64,000 bases of DNA, taken from positions 186,001-250,000 of the forward strand of contig NZ_JAKIKX010000004.1 in assembly GCF_023283925.1 (NCBI RefSeq), written 5' to 3'. Below, piece by piece: positions 35,319 to 44,675 of this stretch. Both the position numbers and the translations under genes were made by a program. A model generated the notes under the pieces. The model did not search any database and was not told the origin of the DNA. It was given only the letters and a program-made list of their open reading frames with translations. The stretch is from Shewanella marisflavi. Lineage in GTDB: Bacteria; Pseudomonadota; Gammaproteobacteria; Enterobacterales; Shewanellaceae. Numbering within the stretch: position 1 is the stretch's first letter; each line of letters starts with the position of its first letter.

Positions 35319-36905
35319 TTAGCGACCATCTTGGGCGCGACGGGTCTTAAAGTCCGACGCTTCGAGCCATTTTGGCCAATCATCATTGTTGGCGAGCTTC
35401 TCTAGAATATCGCTGATCAGCGCCAGATCTTGCTCGATGCCATCTAGGGTCCAACTGGGATCATAATCGTCGGCGCCCTGATGGTACTTGTGGGCGATAT
35501 AGTCTGGATCTGTATCCCCCAAGCTCATAAACATCAGGCCGGGGACACCTTGTTTGGCCAGGGCGAAATGATCCGAGCGGAACATCAAACCGTTTTGCGG
35601 CCTTGGATCGGCCTTAACCCAACGGCCTTGGGCCTTGGCGGCGGCATCTAGATAGTTTTCCAGCTCAGAAACACCTTCGCCATAGCGCAAGATATAATCG
35701 ACTTTGTTGCCGACATTCATACCGTCTATGTTGAGGAAGGCAACCAGCTGTTTGGTGGGCACTGGTGCGTTTTCGGCAAAATATTGGGCGCCGATGAGGC
35801 CGGTTTCCTCGGCGGTAAAGGCGCTAAACAACATGGAGCGCGCAGGCGGCTGTGTCGCACTTAGAGACTTGAAGTGACGTGCCAGTTGCAATACACCCGC
35901 TACGCCTGAGGCGTTGTCCACCGCGCCATTGTAGATACGGGTCTGATCTTCATGCATTGTCTTGCCTAAGTGATCCCAGTGGGCGTGCATTACCAGCCAC
36001 TCGTCAGGACGGGTTTTGCCTGGCAGCAGAGCGGCCACATTGTAGGAAGTAGCCAGCTCAATCTCATTTTTCAGAGTAAGATCAGCCTTAAGCTTGAGCG
36101 ATCGCGGTTTGAAGCCTGGTTTGGCGGCGGTGAGCTTAAGCTTGTCGTAATCTAAGCCCGCGGCGGTGAAGATCTTCTGCGCAACTTCATGTTGGATCCA
36201 ACCCATCACCCCTATGTGAGAGCGATTCTTCTCCTTGTCCACCAAGGTGTACTTGGTGTTGGTGTTGCTGTTTTGCACTACATTCCAGCCGTAGGCGGCA
36301 GGTGCGGTTTCATGGACGATAAATACTGCCTTGGCGCCTTGTCTGGCCGCCTCTTCATATTTGTAGGTCCAGCGGCCATAGTAGGTCATGGCGTTACCCT
36401 TGAAGACCTCTGGGTCCTGCGTAGCAAAGCCGGGGTCGTTGACCATGAGGATCACGGTTTTGCCTTTGACATCTATGCCCTGGTAGTCGTTCCAGCCATA
36501 TTCCGGTGCCTTGATACCGTAGCCAACGAAGACTACCTCGCTGTTATCCAGGCTGAGGCTTGGCTGGATCTGCTCGGTGCGGGCGGTAAAGTCGCTGCCA
36601 TTGGTAAAGAGCAGATCGCCCACTTTGAGTTGCATATTCTGGTCGGCAGTGATCTTGGCCATGGGGACACTCTGACGGTAGCTATCGCCAAATCCTGGCG
36701 CTAAGCCCATCTGTTTAAAGGCATTCTCCAGGTATTCCACCGTGAGGGTTTCGCCCTTGGAGAGTGGGCCGCGGCCTTCAAATTGATCGCTGGCGAGTGT
36801 TTTGACATCTTGACGATAGCTTTGCTGGTCGAAGATGAAGGGCGCGGCACTGGCGGCCGGTAGCAGCAACAGGCCGAGTAAGCCCAAGAGGCGTGGGATA
36901 TTCAC
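35319..36905 (-). CDS. M28-family zinc aminopeptidase, exported
   Basis: Exported metallopeptidase of 528 residues with a signal peptide ending near AASAA. A PA-type insert domain occupies about 130-270. The zinc-binding residues of family M28 are visible in order: His in MHAHWDHLG, Asp in GAVDNASG, the Glu pair in TAEETGLIG, Asp in LNIDGMN and His in HKYHQGADDYD. It should release amino acids from peptides in the periplasm or outside the cell. It is preceded by a long intergenic region and followed by its own terminator, so it appears to be monocistronic. Specificity is unknown. Confidence 0.93.
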   Translation of the reverse strand: MNIPRLLGLLGLLLLPAASAAPFIFDQQSYRQDVKTLASDQFEGRGPLSKGETLTVEYLENAFKQMGLAPGFGDSYRQSVPMAKITADQNMQLKVGDLLFTNGSDFTARTEQIQPSLSLDNSEVVFVGYGIKAPEYGWNDYQGIDVKGKTVILMVNDPGFATQDPEVFKGNAMTYYGRWTYKYEEAARQGAKAVFIVHETAPAAYGWNVVQNSNTNTKYTLVDKEKNRSHIGVMGWIQHEVAQKIFTAAGLDYDKLKLTAAKPGFKPRSLKLKADLTLKNEIELATSYNVAALLPGKTRPDEWLVMHAHWDHLGKTMHEDQTRIYNGAVDNASGVAGVLQLARHFKSLSATQPPARSMLFSAFTAEETGLIGAQYFAENAPVPTKQLVAFLNIDGMNVGNKVDYILRYGEGVSELENYLDAAAKAQGRWVKADPRPQNGLMFRSDHFALAKQGVPGLMFMSLGDTDPDYIAHKYHQGADDYDPSWTLDGIEQDLALISDILEKLANNDDWPKWLEASDFKTRRAQDGR

Positions 36906-37174
36906 AGACGACTTCCTTTTGTGATGATTGCTTTTTATGTTGTAGTCGTTGCCTGGTTAGGGCAATCGATTGATCATCATATGTGTATCAGAAAGGTAGA
37001 TGCAAGGGCGGCGGCGATGGCGGGGCAAAGATCTGTTAAGTTTGTTTGCTTGTTCAAAAAATCTGCCTTACCTTCTACCTAATGGCTAGTGTCGATTTGC
37101 CATCTTTGGGCGAGTCATGTTTAGTGGATATAAAGGGAATGACGATGAAAGCCTCTCGGGTTAAGGAAAAGAAC

Positions 37175-37396
37175 ATGAAAGTTACTATGACCTTGTTGAT
37201 CGCCAGTCTCAGCCTAGGGCTGATGAGCGGTTGCGCCAGCAATAAATCCCTCGATCAGGCCTTTTACGATGGGGTCAAAAAGCGCGCCGAATCTCGGCCC
37301 AATAACCCAGATAATCAGGTCGAAGAGAAGGATTTAGCTGGTGGGGTTGTCAATGTGATTTTCCATGGTGCCGGTAAGCTGATCCATGGTAATTAG
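37175..37396 (+). CDS. small lipoprotein of unknown function
   Basis: A 73-residue predicted lipoprotein: positively charged start MKVTM, a hydrophobic run and lipobox LMSGC with Cys19, then a hydrophilic tail (SNKSLDQAFYDGVKKRAESRP). The frame is open from 37046, but ATG 37175 has AAGGA seven bases before it and gives a proper signal sequence. The stop codon lies inside the first unit of a 27-bp tandem repeat. Function unknown. Confidence 0.7.
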   Translation: MKVTMTLLIASLSLGLMSGCASNKSLDQAFYDGVKKRAESRPNNPDNQVEEKDLAGGVVNVIFHGAGKLIHGN

Positions 37397-37468
37397 CTTG
37401 GCACTCTCGGTTTAGGTAATTAGCTTGGCGCTCTGGGTTTAGCTAATTAACTTGGCTATCTTGGTTTA
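37388..37468. repeat. three 27-bp tandem repeats spanning a stop codon
   Basis: Units start at 37388, 37415 and 37442; the first two are near identical (AATTAGCTTGGC followed by CTC and GGGTTTA-like sequence) and the third has diverged. The first unit contains the lipoprotein stop codon, so the array began as duplication of the gene's 3' end. Confidence 0.8.
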
Positions 37469-37492
37469 CTCACTAGCAAACTCGCCAGGCGT

Positions 37493-38110
37493 TTATTTCT
37501 TGTCGCGCCTATCACCTATGATACGAGCGGGATTACCGGCGACAATAGCGAAGTCGGGAACATCTTTGGTGACGATACACCCCATGCCGATCACGGCGCC
37601 GTCGCCTATGGTCACGCCATCGACTATGCCCGCCTGGGCGCCAATCCATACATCTTTGCCTATGACGATTCCCTTAGATTGACTGCTTTGTTGATATATC
37701 GGCGTGTCGGGGCGCATGCCATGGTTAAAGGCGTAGATGGTGACATTGTTGGCGATGCGGGTCTGATCGCCAATTACTATCTTGCCGCGACCGCCATCTA
37801 AGGAGCAGCCATGATTGATGGCCACCTCATTACCCATAACGATAGGCCCGTGCAGAAAGCTGTCGGCGGCGATCATGCAGCGATTGCCTATCTGAATATC
37901 CCGGCCCGGTTCGGCAAACAGTTTGGCCTGGGGAGCGATAAAGCACTCCGCTCCTATGCTCACCGTCTCAACGGCCATCAATTGGGTTTGTATCTCCTCT
38001 TGCCAGGGCCTGGCCCAGGAGAGGTGTTTAGGCTTTAAGGAGAAGTAGAGCCAAGGCATGTAGGCCAGGCGCTGTTTATGTTGCTCGCGGTAATCGATGG
38101 GCGTTTCCAT
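37493..38110 (-). CDS. hexapeptide-repeat O-acetyltransferase (LacA/Maa/WbbJ-type)
   Basis: Predicted acetyl-CoA-dependent transferase with a left-handed beta-helix. The imperfect hexapeptide repeats run from about residue 50 to 190 ([91 protein letters not shown]). The conserved histidine in AFNHG is in place of the catalytic His of the family. The acceptor, a sugar or similar, is unknown. Its start lies two bases after the trmO stop codon on the same strand, so the two genes form an operon. Confidence 0.9.
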   Translation of the reverse strand: METPIDYREQHKQRLAYMPWLYFSLKPKHLSWARPWQEEIQTQLMAVETVSIGAECFIAPQAKLFAEPGRDIQIGNRCMIAADSFLHGPIVMGNEVAINHGCSLDGGRGKIVIGDQTRIANNVTIYAFNHGMRPDTPIYQQSSQSKGIVIGKDVWIGAQAGIVDGVTIGDGAVIGMGCIVTKDVPDFAIVAGNPARIIGDRRDKK

Positions 38111-38112
38111 GA

Positions 38113-38850
38113 TTAATCTGCCTGCTCCAATGCCTCAGGTTTTACCGGGCGAATGGCATCGACCAGAATACCTTCCTCATCCACATGCCAGAGGATATCC
38201 AGATCATAGAGGGCTATCTGGTAATCTTTTGGGTCTTCCTTGGCCTTTTTATAGGCTGGGCGGGGATCCTGTGCCAGCACGCCTTCGATGATGGCCTTGA
38301 GGTTGGGATACTTATCTTTGGGTAACTTGTCCAGCTGGTGTTGCACGGCCTCAGTAAAGCGTACATGGATCAGCACGGGCGCCTCATGGGCGATACCGCC
38401 TATGGCGCCTTCGATGGCGTCTGAGAAGGGGATATAGGGTTTGATATCCAGAATCGGTGTGCCGTCCAGTAGATCCATGGCGGAGATCTCAAGTTCTACC
38501 TTGCCTTTGCGCTGATGGATAGCGTGCAGTTTGACCACAGACTGGCCGATACCGTTGGGGCGGAAGGTGGAGCGGGTGGCAAACACCCCTAGCTTCTCGT
38601 TGCCGCCTAAGCGTGGTGGCCTAACCGTGGTTTTCCAACCTTGGCTGAGGTTTTCATGAAAGGTAAACAGCAGCCAGATGTGAGAGTATTGCGACAGGCC
38701 GCGCACCGTATCTATGTGGTTATATGGCGGCTGCAGTTCAACGAAGCCGCGGGCGGCAGTAACCAGTCCTGGCTGTCTGGGAATGCCAAATTTCTGTTTG
38801 TAAGGGGTGCGGCAGATGGCCACCGCCTCAACTTCACGTTTGAGTGTCAT
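38113..38850 (-). CDS. trmO: tRNA (t6A37) N6-methyltransferase TrmO
   Basis: SAM-dependent enzyme that methylates N6-threonylcarbamoyl-A37 in tRNA(Thr), formerly TsaA/YaeB. The beta-barrel motifs are clear: [39 protein letters not shown] and [21 protein letters not shown]. The C-terminal domain ends KPEALEQAD. The 245-residue length is normal. It is followed at once by the acetyltransferase gene. The identification is by recognition of family motifs. Confidence 0.94.
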   Translation of the reverse strand: MTLKREVEAVAICRTPYKQKFGIPRQPGLVTAARGFVELQPPYNHIDTVRGLSQYSHIWLLFTFHENLSQGWKTTVRPPRLGGNEKLGVFATRSTFRPNGIGQSVVKLHAIHQRKGKVELEISAMDLLDGTPILDIKPYIPFSDAIEGAIGGIAHEAPVLIHVRFTEAVQHQLDKLPKDKYPNLKAIIEGVLAQDPRPAYKKAKEDPKDYQIALYDLDILWHVDEEGILVDAIRPVKPEALEQAD

Positions 38851-38893
38851 GGTAAAGACTTCTGTTTACGCTAATGCGCAGGGCGATAAAAAA

Positions 38894-39274
38894 CTACTTC
38901 TCTGTGGTGGGCAGCAAGATGGCCTGGCCGACACACAGCGCCTGGGTTACACAGGTATTGCCCGGCTGTTCGACCAAGGTGCAGCCCTTGATGATAAGCC
39001 CGTTAGCCCCTTTATCTGCGGCGGCGCGGCGTGCTTGAGTTCGCGCGTCACTGATGGAGGCTGGCACATCTTGAGTACGCACCTGACATGACTCGCCTTC
39101 GACCATGCCTTTGAGTTCGTATGAGCCCTTAGGTAGCGTCTCTTGATACAACTTGACCTCGCCAACCTTAAAGTAGTCATTGATGACCTTGCCATCTAAA
39201 TTGCTGTTGAAGGTGTATTCGCCCGCGCAGCCACTCAGTAGCAGGGCAGATAGGATCAGGGCGGTCTTTGTCAT
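38894..39274 (-). CDS. rcsF: RcsF-like outer-membrane lipoprotein
   Basis: Outer-membrane sensor that in Escherichia coli reports envelope damage to the Rcs phosphorelay. A lipobox LLSGC places the lipidated Cys at 16. The C-terminal domain matches RcsF with all four cysteines in order (GESCQV, IKGCTL, NTCVTQ, LCVGQA), which form two disulfides. The linker after the anchor is short and lacks the proline-rich stretch of the enterobacterial protein. No rcsB, rcsC or rcsD is in the window, so partnership is unproven here. Confidence 0.85.
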   Translation of the reverse strand: MTKTALILSALLLSGCAGEYTFNSNLDGKVINDYFKVGEVKLYQETLPKGSYELKGMVEGESCQVRTQDVPASISDARTQARRAAADKGANGLIIKGCTLVEQPGNTCVTQALCVGQAILLPTTEK

Positions 39275-39300
39275 GGTATTGGCCTGTGTTATGAGGTGAG

Positions 39301-39335
39301 CTCAAATCTGGCCGAAATAACCAGTCAGATTTGAG
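39301..39335. terminator. 10-bp perfect inverted repeat between rcsF and the amidohydrolase gene
   Basis: CTCAAATCTG and CAGATTTGAG are separated by 15 bases. There is no strong T-run, so it is either a weak terminator for the amidohydrolase transcript or an operator for rcsF. Confidence 0.5.
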
Positions 39336-39353
39336 TCGCTTAGAAGCAAAAGT

Positions 39354-40622
39354 CTAACGCTTTAGGTACTTTTGATAAAGTTGTTGTTGGCGATTATTGA
39401 GATCTATTTGGCGACCGTCGATAAACACAGCTTGGATTTTACTGCTGGCGGGGTCGAGAATATCCCCCTTCGACAGCACCAGGTTGGCGCGATAACCCAC
39501 GGCGATGGCACCCATGTCGTCGACGCCTAAGATCTTGGCCGCATTGAGGGTGATGCTCTTGAGCGCCTCCTCTTTACTCAGCCCATAGGCTGCCGCCTGA
39601 CCCGCCGCAAAGGGCAGGTTACGAGTGTTCCAGTCGCCGCTAAAGCCAAGCGCAAAGGGAATGCCAGCCTGATCCAGCAGTGCAGGGATCTTAAAACTCA
39701 TCTCCACCGGCTCATCCTTGCGCAGTGGCAGGCTGAGGGTGCGGTTGTAGATCACCGAGGCGCCAATTTCGTTGAGTTGGTCCGCCAGGCGCCAGGCATC
39801 ATAACCGCCGACAAAGACTAACTTAAAGCCGTAAGGACGCGTCATGGCGATGGCGCGCTCTATCTCCTGGCTGCGATTGGCGTGAATAAACAGGCTGGCT
39901 TTACCCTGATATAGGGGGAGCGCCGCCTGCCAGCGGTTATCTATCTTCGCGACAGTGCCGGCTTTTTCCGCTAGGAAATAGCGATAACCCGCTTCGAGTT
40001 GCTGACTCAGCTCAGTGATTTGTGTATCCCTTTCTTTAAGCTGTTTAGCGGCGACTTCTTCATCTTTGGAGAGATAACCAATGGTAGGCCAGTAGAGATG
40101 AAATTGTGGCGCGGTGGCCACCAGAGCATCTTCAATGGTCCAGCTATCTAGGGAGACCAGTGAGGATTGCCCTGCCAGCGCCTTCCCTTGGGGGACGACC
40201 TGGGCGTGGGTAATACCGTTAACTCTGATGGTAGGAATGAGCTCTGAGTCAGGATTAAAAGCACTGACGGCAAGCAGCTGCGGGTTGCTGTCGCCCACCT
40301 CGAAGCTGTCGTTACTGGCGCGCATCATCTCCACTTCGACCAGGCCTATGCTGCTGTCGAGAGCGATAAGGCCTGGGTAGAGTTCTTGCCCTGTGGCATC
40401 GATCACCTTGGCCCCGTCTTGAGGCAGTTGCTGGCCGATGGCGACTATCTTGCCTTGGTCAAACAGCACATCTGTGCCATCCAGAACACCGTCGATGGCA
40501 GTGTGTACTCTGGCGTTATGGATCAGGATTGGCTGGCTTTGGGCGCTCGCGGGGACCATATCGTGAGCCATCAGCGTGGAAGAAAAGAGGCCCAGGCTAA
40601 GGGCGAAGAGTGTTGGCTTCAT
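39354..40622 (-). CDS. amidohydrolase-family protein, metal site degenerate
   Basis: Exported protein of 422 residues with signal peptide ending near LMAHD. The fold is that of imidazolonepropionase-like amidohydrolases: IDGVLDGTDVLFDQGKIVAIGQ at the start, and AAKILGVDDMGAIAVGYRANLVLSKGDIL near the end. The HxH zinc motif that should follow the first core strand is replaced by LDSSIGLVEVE (LYPGLIALDSS), so catalytic activity is doubtful. It overlaps the larger amidohydrolase gene by one base (TAATG), which implies a fixed stoichiometric pair. It may be a regulatory or structural subunit. Confidence 0.85.
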   Translation of the reverse strand: MKPTLFALSLGLFSSTLMAHDMVPASAQSQPILIHNARVHTAIDGVLDGTDVLFDQGKIVAIGQQLPQDGAKVIDATGQELYPGLIALDSSIGLVEVEMMRASNDSFEVGDSNPQLLAVSAFNPDSELIPTIRVNGITHAQVVPQGKALAGQSSLVSLDSWTIEDALVATAPQFHLYWPTIGYLSKDEEVAAKQLKERDTQITELSQQLEAGYRYFLAEKAGTVAKIDNRWQAALPLYQGKASLFIHANRSQEIERAIAMTRPYGFKLVFVGGYDAWRLADQLNEIGASVIYNRTLSLPLRKDEPVEMSFKIPALLDQAGIPFALGFSGDWNTRNLPFAAGQAAAYGLSKEEALKSITLNAAKILGVDDMGAIAVGYRANLVLSKGDILDPASSKIQAVFIDGRQIDLNNRQQQLYQKYLKR

Positions 40623-43600
40623 TAGATGGCCTCCTTGTGTAACTTACTGTGGGCGCTTGAGTACTGAGCAGCTTGTTGGCCCAGAGCTGCTTGGCTCAAG
40701 GCTGCTTGCCCCCAAGCATTGTAATGGGTGTCACAGTGCCATTGAGGCTCAGTGTTATCTGTAGGGGCTTCGCCCGGCACTTCTGGCTTATCACTGTTAA
40801 GTACCGCCTGGATCAGTGCGGCGCGTTCCTGTTCAACCTCATGCTGCAGCTGTTTGTCGAGCTTGCGATCGAAATAACGGCGCCCCGCCACCCAGGTGCT
40901 CTGCACTTTGGCGTAGACGGAGAGCGGCGAGGTATCCCACAGTACTAGGTCTGCCTGTTTGCCCTCTTCGAGCGAGCCGGTTAACTGATCAATACCTAGC
41001 TGTTTAGCCGGGTTAATGGTGACCATGTTCCAGGCATCAAGTGGTGACATGTCGCAATACATCATGGATTTGGCCGCTTCCTGATTGAGACGTCTCTGCA
41101 TCTCATAGTCGTCGGAGTTGATGCTGGTGAGCACCCCTTTGTTGTGCATCAGACAGGTGTTTTGCGGAATGGCATCATAGACCTCGAACTTATAGGCCCA
41201 CCAATCAGAGAAGGTGGAGGCGTAGGCGCCATGTTTAGCCATCTCATCGGCAACCTTGTAGCCTTCGAGTATGTGGGTAAAGGTGCCGACCTTAAAGTTA
41301 TAGGCTTCAGCAAGGCGCAGGAACATTAAGATCTCAGATTGTACGTAGGAATGAATATGCACCTGACGCTCACCGCGTAGCACCTCGGCCACCGCCGCCA
41401 GGCGATAATTTGGCTTAGGGGCTATCTGTTTACGTTGCTGGCTGCTGCGCAGGCGCTGGTAATCAGCCTTGGCCTTCTCATAGGCTAAGGCTTCGTTAAA
41501 GGCCTCCTCGAAAAGCGACTTGACGCCCATTCGGCTTTGAGGGAAGCGGCGGTTGAACTGGTCTCCCCAGTTGGCCTGTTTGACGTTTTCCCCTAAGGCA
41601 AACTTGATGCTGGCAGGCGCCTCTTTAAGCTTCATCGCCTCGGCGCTTTCGCCCCAACGCATCTGGATCACCTGAGCCTGCCCACCTATGGGGTTGGCGC
41701 TGCCGTGAAGGAGTTGCGCCGTGGTCACCCCGCCAGCCAGGGCGCGGTAAATGGCGATATCCTCTGGGTTGACCACATCGCCGATACGCACCTCGGCGGT
41801 GACCGCGTCGGTATCCTCATTGGTGCCGCCGTTGAGGGCGATGTGAGAGTGTTCGTCAATGATCCCTGCGGTCAGGTGTTTACCTGTCGCGTCCAAGGTT
41901 TGGTAACCCGAAGGGGTACTGAGTGATTGACCTATCTTTTCGATGCGACCATCGCGGATCAGCAGATCATAGCCTACCAGTTGTCCGCGCTCTGTTGAGG
42001 TCCATAGGGTCGCATTTTTGATATGCAGTCGTTCAACTGTCGGCTGTGTGCTAATGCCAAAGGCGACATTGGGCTTAGTGAGCTTGGAAACCAAAGGCTG
42101 GGCTGGGCTCTCATCTGAGGTTGCTGCCTTGTCTGAGACTGAGCTCTGCTCGGCGGCAATCTCTACACCTGCTATAGGGTGCTGACGATTGCTGCTATCG
42201 ATCATTCTGCCGTGGATGCCCTCTGAGTCGAACCACAGGGTGAAGCGGCTGATGCCCGGATAACCCGCCTCACTGAGATCGGCGTGAAAGGTAAGCCGCG
42301 CTTTAGCATAGTCGAGTGCGCTCAGGGGGATCTCCTGCTCACCACTAGCCAGAATGCCGCTCAGCTTGTCGTGGTCCTCTAGACTCAAATCCAGAGTGAG
42401 TTCACCTAAGGTCAGCTGGTATTCTTTCGCCAGCCACTGTCTGTCTCTGGGGATCTGTTGTGTCTCGCTACCTTGCAGCCAGACGCTGACTATCTTGCCC
42501 TGGGTAAAGATATCGCCATCGGTCACCACCAGATCGGCCATATAACCGGGCTTTAGCTTGCCGCTAAAGGCCGAAATACCTGCAATTTCGGCAGCCTCTG
42601 TGGTCAACGCCGCCAGTGCCGCGTCATGGCTTAGTCCTTGTTTCACGGCCTGTCTTAGCCTTGGCCAGAAGGCATCGGCTTTAATGCCATGCTGGGTAAA
42701 GGCAAAGGGAATACCGGCACTTTCCAGCGCATGAGGGTTGCTTGGCGCCCGCTCCCAGTGACGCAGCTGCGCCAGGCTTATCTCTCTTTCTTTATCGCCA
42801 TCTTTAATATCGGGAGCGGCGGGAAAATTGAGCGGTGCAATAATGCTATAGCCTGTGGCCTTGACCTCATCGATACGCGCATATTCGCGGCCATTGCCGA
42901 CTAAGCTTGCCGACAGTTCAAATTCGTTTAATAAATGTGCCGCCCTGAGCTGATTATTTAAGTTCTTGGTTTCGAATATCGTCAGGCTCTTGTCTATATC
43001 AGCCAAGTGTTCTAGCGCAATATTAAACTCTATATTCTTCTCTTGTGTGGCAGAGTCTGCTTTGTTGATATTGGCCCGATACCAGTTGGCATCGGCAAGG
43101 GTTTGTCGAATAAGTGCGATGCTACCCATTAATGAGTTGGGATAATCTTGAATCGAACTGCCTTTATCGAAGGCGAGCAGATGACTGGATTTCGCTCGGT
43201 AAATAATGTCATTAGCTTTTAGCGGCGCTAAAGAAACCGTTGCCGAACGGCCCCTGAATATCCCATCTAACATGCCCGTTTGTACGCTGGTAAAACCATT
43301 GTTTATCCATTGTTTGGCCGTCTCTTGGTCGGGGTATATATAGTTAAACCATTCTTTTTCTGCGTGAACAGCACCATTTTCGGCATTGCCACCTATGCGT
43401 TTAATTTCGTAAACCGGGCTAGTGACCTTCTGCTGCTCATATTTAAAGTCGATACCGTAATTGGTATAGGGATCGATAAATCCGGGATAAATAATTTTGC
43501 CACTCATATCGATGACAAAGGCATCTTGCGGGATCTTGTCATTGGCGATAATGGCTTTAATTTTATTATCTTCTATTAACAAGGTGGCATCTTGCTTGGT

Positions 43601-43747
43601 TTCACCCGGCGCTATCATTAAAGTTGCATGGGACAGCGCCGTTAATTTTGGCGTGTTATCAGTTAATTGAGCGTTCGCTATTGCGGACTGACTCACCAAC
43701 AAGCAGGTGACTAGGCTCGCACTGACAGAGAGAGAATAGATTTGCAT
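40622..43747 (-). CDS. tandem amidohydrolase of 1041 residues, exported
   Basis: Exported protein with signal peptide ending near ANAQL and two amidohydrolase modules. The first (about residues 35-440) has GFIDPYTNYGID where HxH is expected and is probably inactive. The second (from about 575) has DEHSHIAL with His-x-His and later VHIHSYVQSE, FTHILEG and SINSDDYEM, the last supplying the Asp, so it should bind metal. Substrates are unknown; peptides or cyclic amides are likely for this family. It is cotranscribed with the degenerate 422-residue paralogue. Both probably work in the periplasm. Confidence 0.87.
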   Translation of the reverse strand: MQIYSLSVSASLVTCLLVSQSAIANAQLTDNTPKLTALSHATLMIAPGETKQDATLLIEDNKIKAIIANDKIPQDAFVIDMSGKIIYPGFIDPYTNYGIDFKYEQQKVTSPVYEIKRIGGNAENGAVHAEKEWFNYIYPDQETAKQWINNGFTSVQTGMLDGIFRGRSATVSLAPLKANDIIYRAKSSHLLAFDKGSSIQDYPNSLMGSIALIRQTLADANWYRANINKADSATQEKNIEFNIALEHLADIDKSLTIFETKNLNNQLRAAHLLNEFELSASLVGNGREYARIDEVKATGYSIIAPLNFPAAPDIKDGDKEREISLAQLRHWERAPSNPHALESAGIPFAFTQHGIKADAFWPRLRQAVKQGLSHDAALAALTTEAAEIAGISAFSGKLKPGYMADLVVTDGDIFTQGKIVSVWLQGSETQQIPRDRQWLAKEYQLTLGELTLDLSLEDHDKLSGILASGEQEIPLSALDYAKARLTFHADLSEAGYPGISRFTLWFDSEGIHGRMIDSSNRQHPIAGVEIAAEQSSVSDKAATSDESPAQPLVSKLTKPNVAFGISTQPTVERLHIKNATLWTSTERGQLVGYDLLIRDGRIEKIGQSLSTPSGYQTLDATGKHLTAGIIDEHSHIALNGGTNEDTDAVTAEVRIGDVVNPEDIAIYRALAGGVTTAQLLHGSANPIGGQAQVIQMRWGESAEAMKLKEAPASIKFALGENVKQANWGDQFNRRFPQSRMGVKSLFEEAFNEALAYEKAKADYQRLRSSQQRKQIAPKPNYRLAAVAEVLRGERQVHIHSYVQSEILMFLRLAEAYNFKVGTFTHILEGYKVADEMAKHGAYASTFSDWWAYKFEVYDAIPQNTCLMHNKGVLTSINSDDYEMQRRLNQEAAKSMMYCDMSPLDAWNMVTINPAKQLGIDQLTGSLEEGKQADLVLWDTSPLSVYAKVQSTWVAGRRYFDRKLDKQLQHEVEQERAALIQAVLNSDKPEVPGEAPTDNTEPQWHCDTHYNAWGQAALSQAALGQQAAQYSSAHSKLHKEAI

Positions 43748-43903
43748 AGGGTTTATTATTGTTGGCTGGGATCAAAAAGTGGCTCAAGATTATCCTATTT
43801 TATGAACAATTTCCAAGGGTGTAACTGTATCGGTTTATGTCAATCTCGGGGCGGAGATTATGGGGGAGCTGAAGAGGTAAAATGAGGAAAAATGATGGCT
43901 AAT

Positions 43904-43930
43904 AAAAAAGCCAACCTACTGGTTGGCTTT
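43904..43930 (-). terminator. hns terminator
   Basis: AAAGCCAACC pairs with GGTTGGCTTT around TACT, 37 bases beyond the hns stop codon; on the minus strand six T follow. Confidence 0.85.
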
Positions 43931-43966
43931 CAAACCTGTCTCCCAGATGGACTGGGATATTATGCA

Positions 43967-44359
43967 TTAGATAAGAAACTCTTCCAAAGAACGGCCTTTA
44001 TCTAATTCATTTTTAAATACGGTTGGTGTGCGACCTTGACCCGTCCAAGTGATCGTTTCGCCATCCACTTCAATTTTATATTTAGGTGGGCGTGGTGCAC
44101 GTTTTTTAGGGGCAGGCTTAGCAGCTACGGCACCTAAATCGTCAATTGATAAACCAACAGCTTCCATTTGTTGGCGAATCTCTTCTATCTTTGCATTGCG
44201 CTCGGCCATCATCGCGCTTTCTTCTTCAGCTTGCTTCTCTTTCTCGGTGATGATTTTTTCAAGCTTAGTCGCTACATCTTTTAAATCTTCTACCGACAAT
44301 TCTTTAACAGCAGCCTTAAAGCGACGACCGTGCGTCAATATATCTAGAAATTCGCTCAT
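43967..44359 (-). CDS. hns: H-NS family nucleoid protein
   Basis: Nucleoid-associated DNA-binding protein that silences AT-rich, often acquired DNA. The N-terminal coiled-coil oligomerisation domain spans about residues 1-70 (LKDVATKLEKIITEKEKQAEEES), then a flexible basic linker (AAKPAPKKRAPRPPKY) and the C-terminal DNA-binding domain with the core loop TWTGQGRTP. The 130-residue length fits. The frame extends to 44440, but MSEFLDILTHGRRFK from ATG 44359 is the conserved start. It is monocistronic. The AT-rich cassette island in this window would be a natural target. Confidence 0.94.
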   Translation of the reverse strand: MSEFLDILTHGRRFKAAVKELSVEDLKDVATKLEKIITEKEKQAEEESAMMAERNAKIEEIRQQMEAVGLSIDDLGAVAAKPAPKKRAPRPPKYKIEVDGETITWTGQGRTPTVFKNELDKGRSLEEFLI

Positions 44360-44570
44360 ATTAATTATGTCCTGCTTAAAAAATAAAATAGTAAATAGGA
44401 TTACAGGGCTAATAATAGGAACTAAAAAAGATTTTATCAAACGAATTAAATGAATATTTAGTCTTTATTGTAAATTTCATTTCGAGATATCTCTTTATTA
44501 GCCATTTTGGTGCAGCGACTCAGGTAAAGATAAGGGGTTATTGATGTAGGACAAAGATGCCGACGACTTC

Positions 44571-44592
44571 CTGTTGACGTTAACGTCAACAG
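44571..44592. promoter_or_regulatory. perfect 22-bp palindrome, likely operator for etfBA
   Basis: The core TGTTGACGTTAACGTCAACA is fully symmetric, and one more base pair extends it on each side. It ends 83 bases before the etfB ATG. Known comparative work places etfBA in the LiuR/PsrA regulons of Shewanella-type bacteria; LiuR, a MerR-family repressor, recognises palindromes with ACGT halves, so LiuR is the leading candidate. This assignment is an inference. Confidence 0.65.
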
Positions 44593-44675
44593 CACGTAAA
44601 GTGGCATCAGTTTGTGATAGTTTTGCTATGCACTATTTGTTGTTATCCAGAATAAAGACGTAAGAAGGAAGCCTT

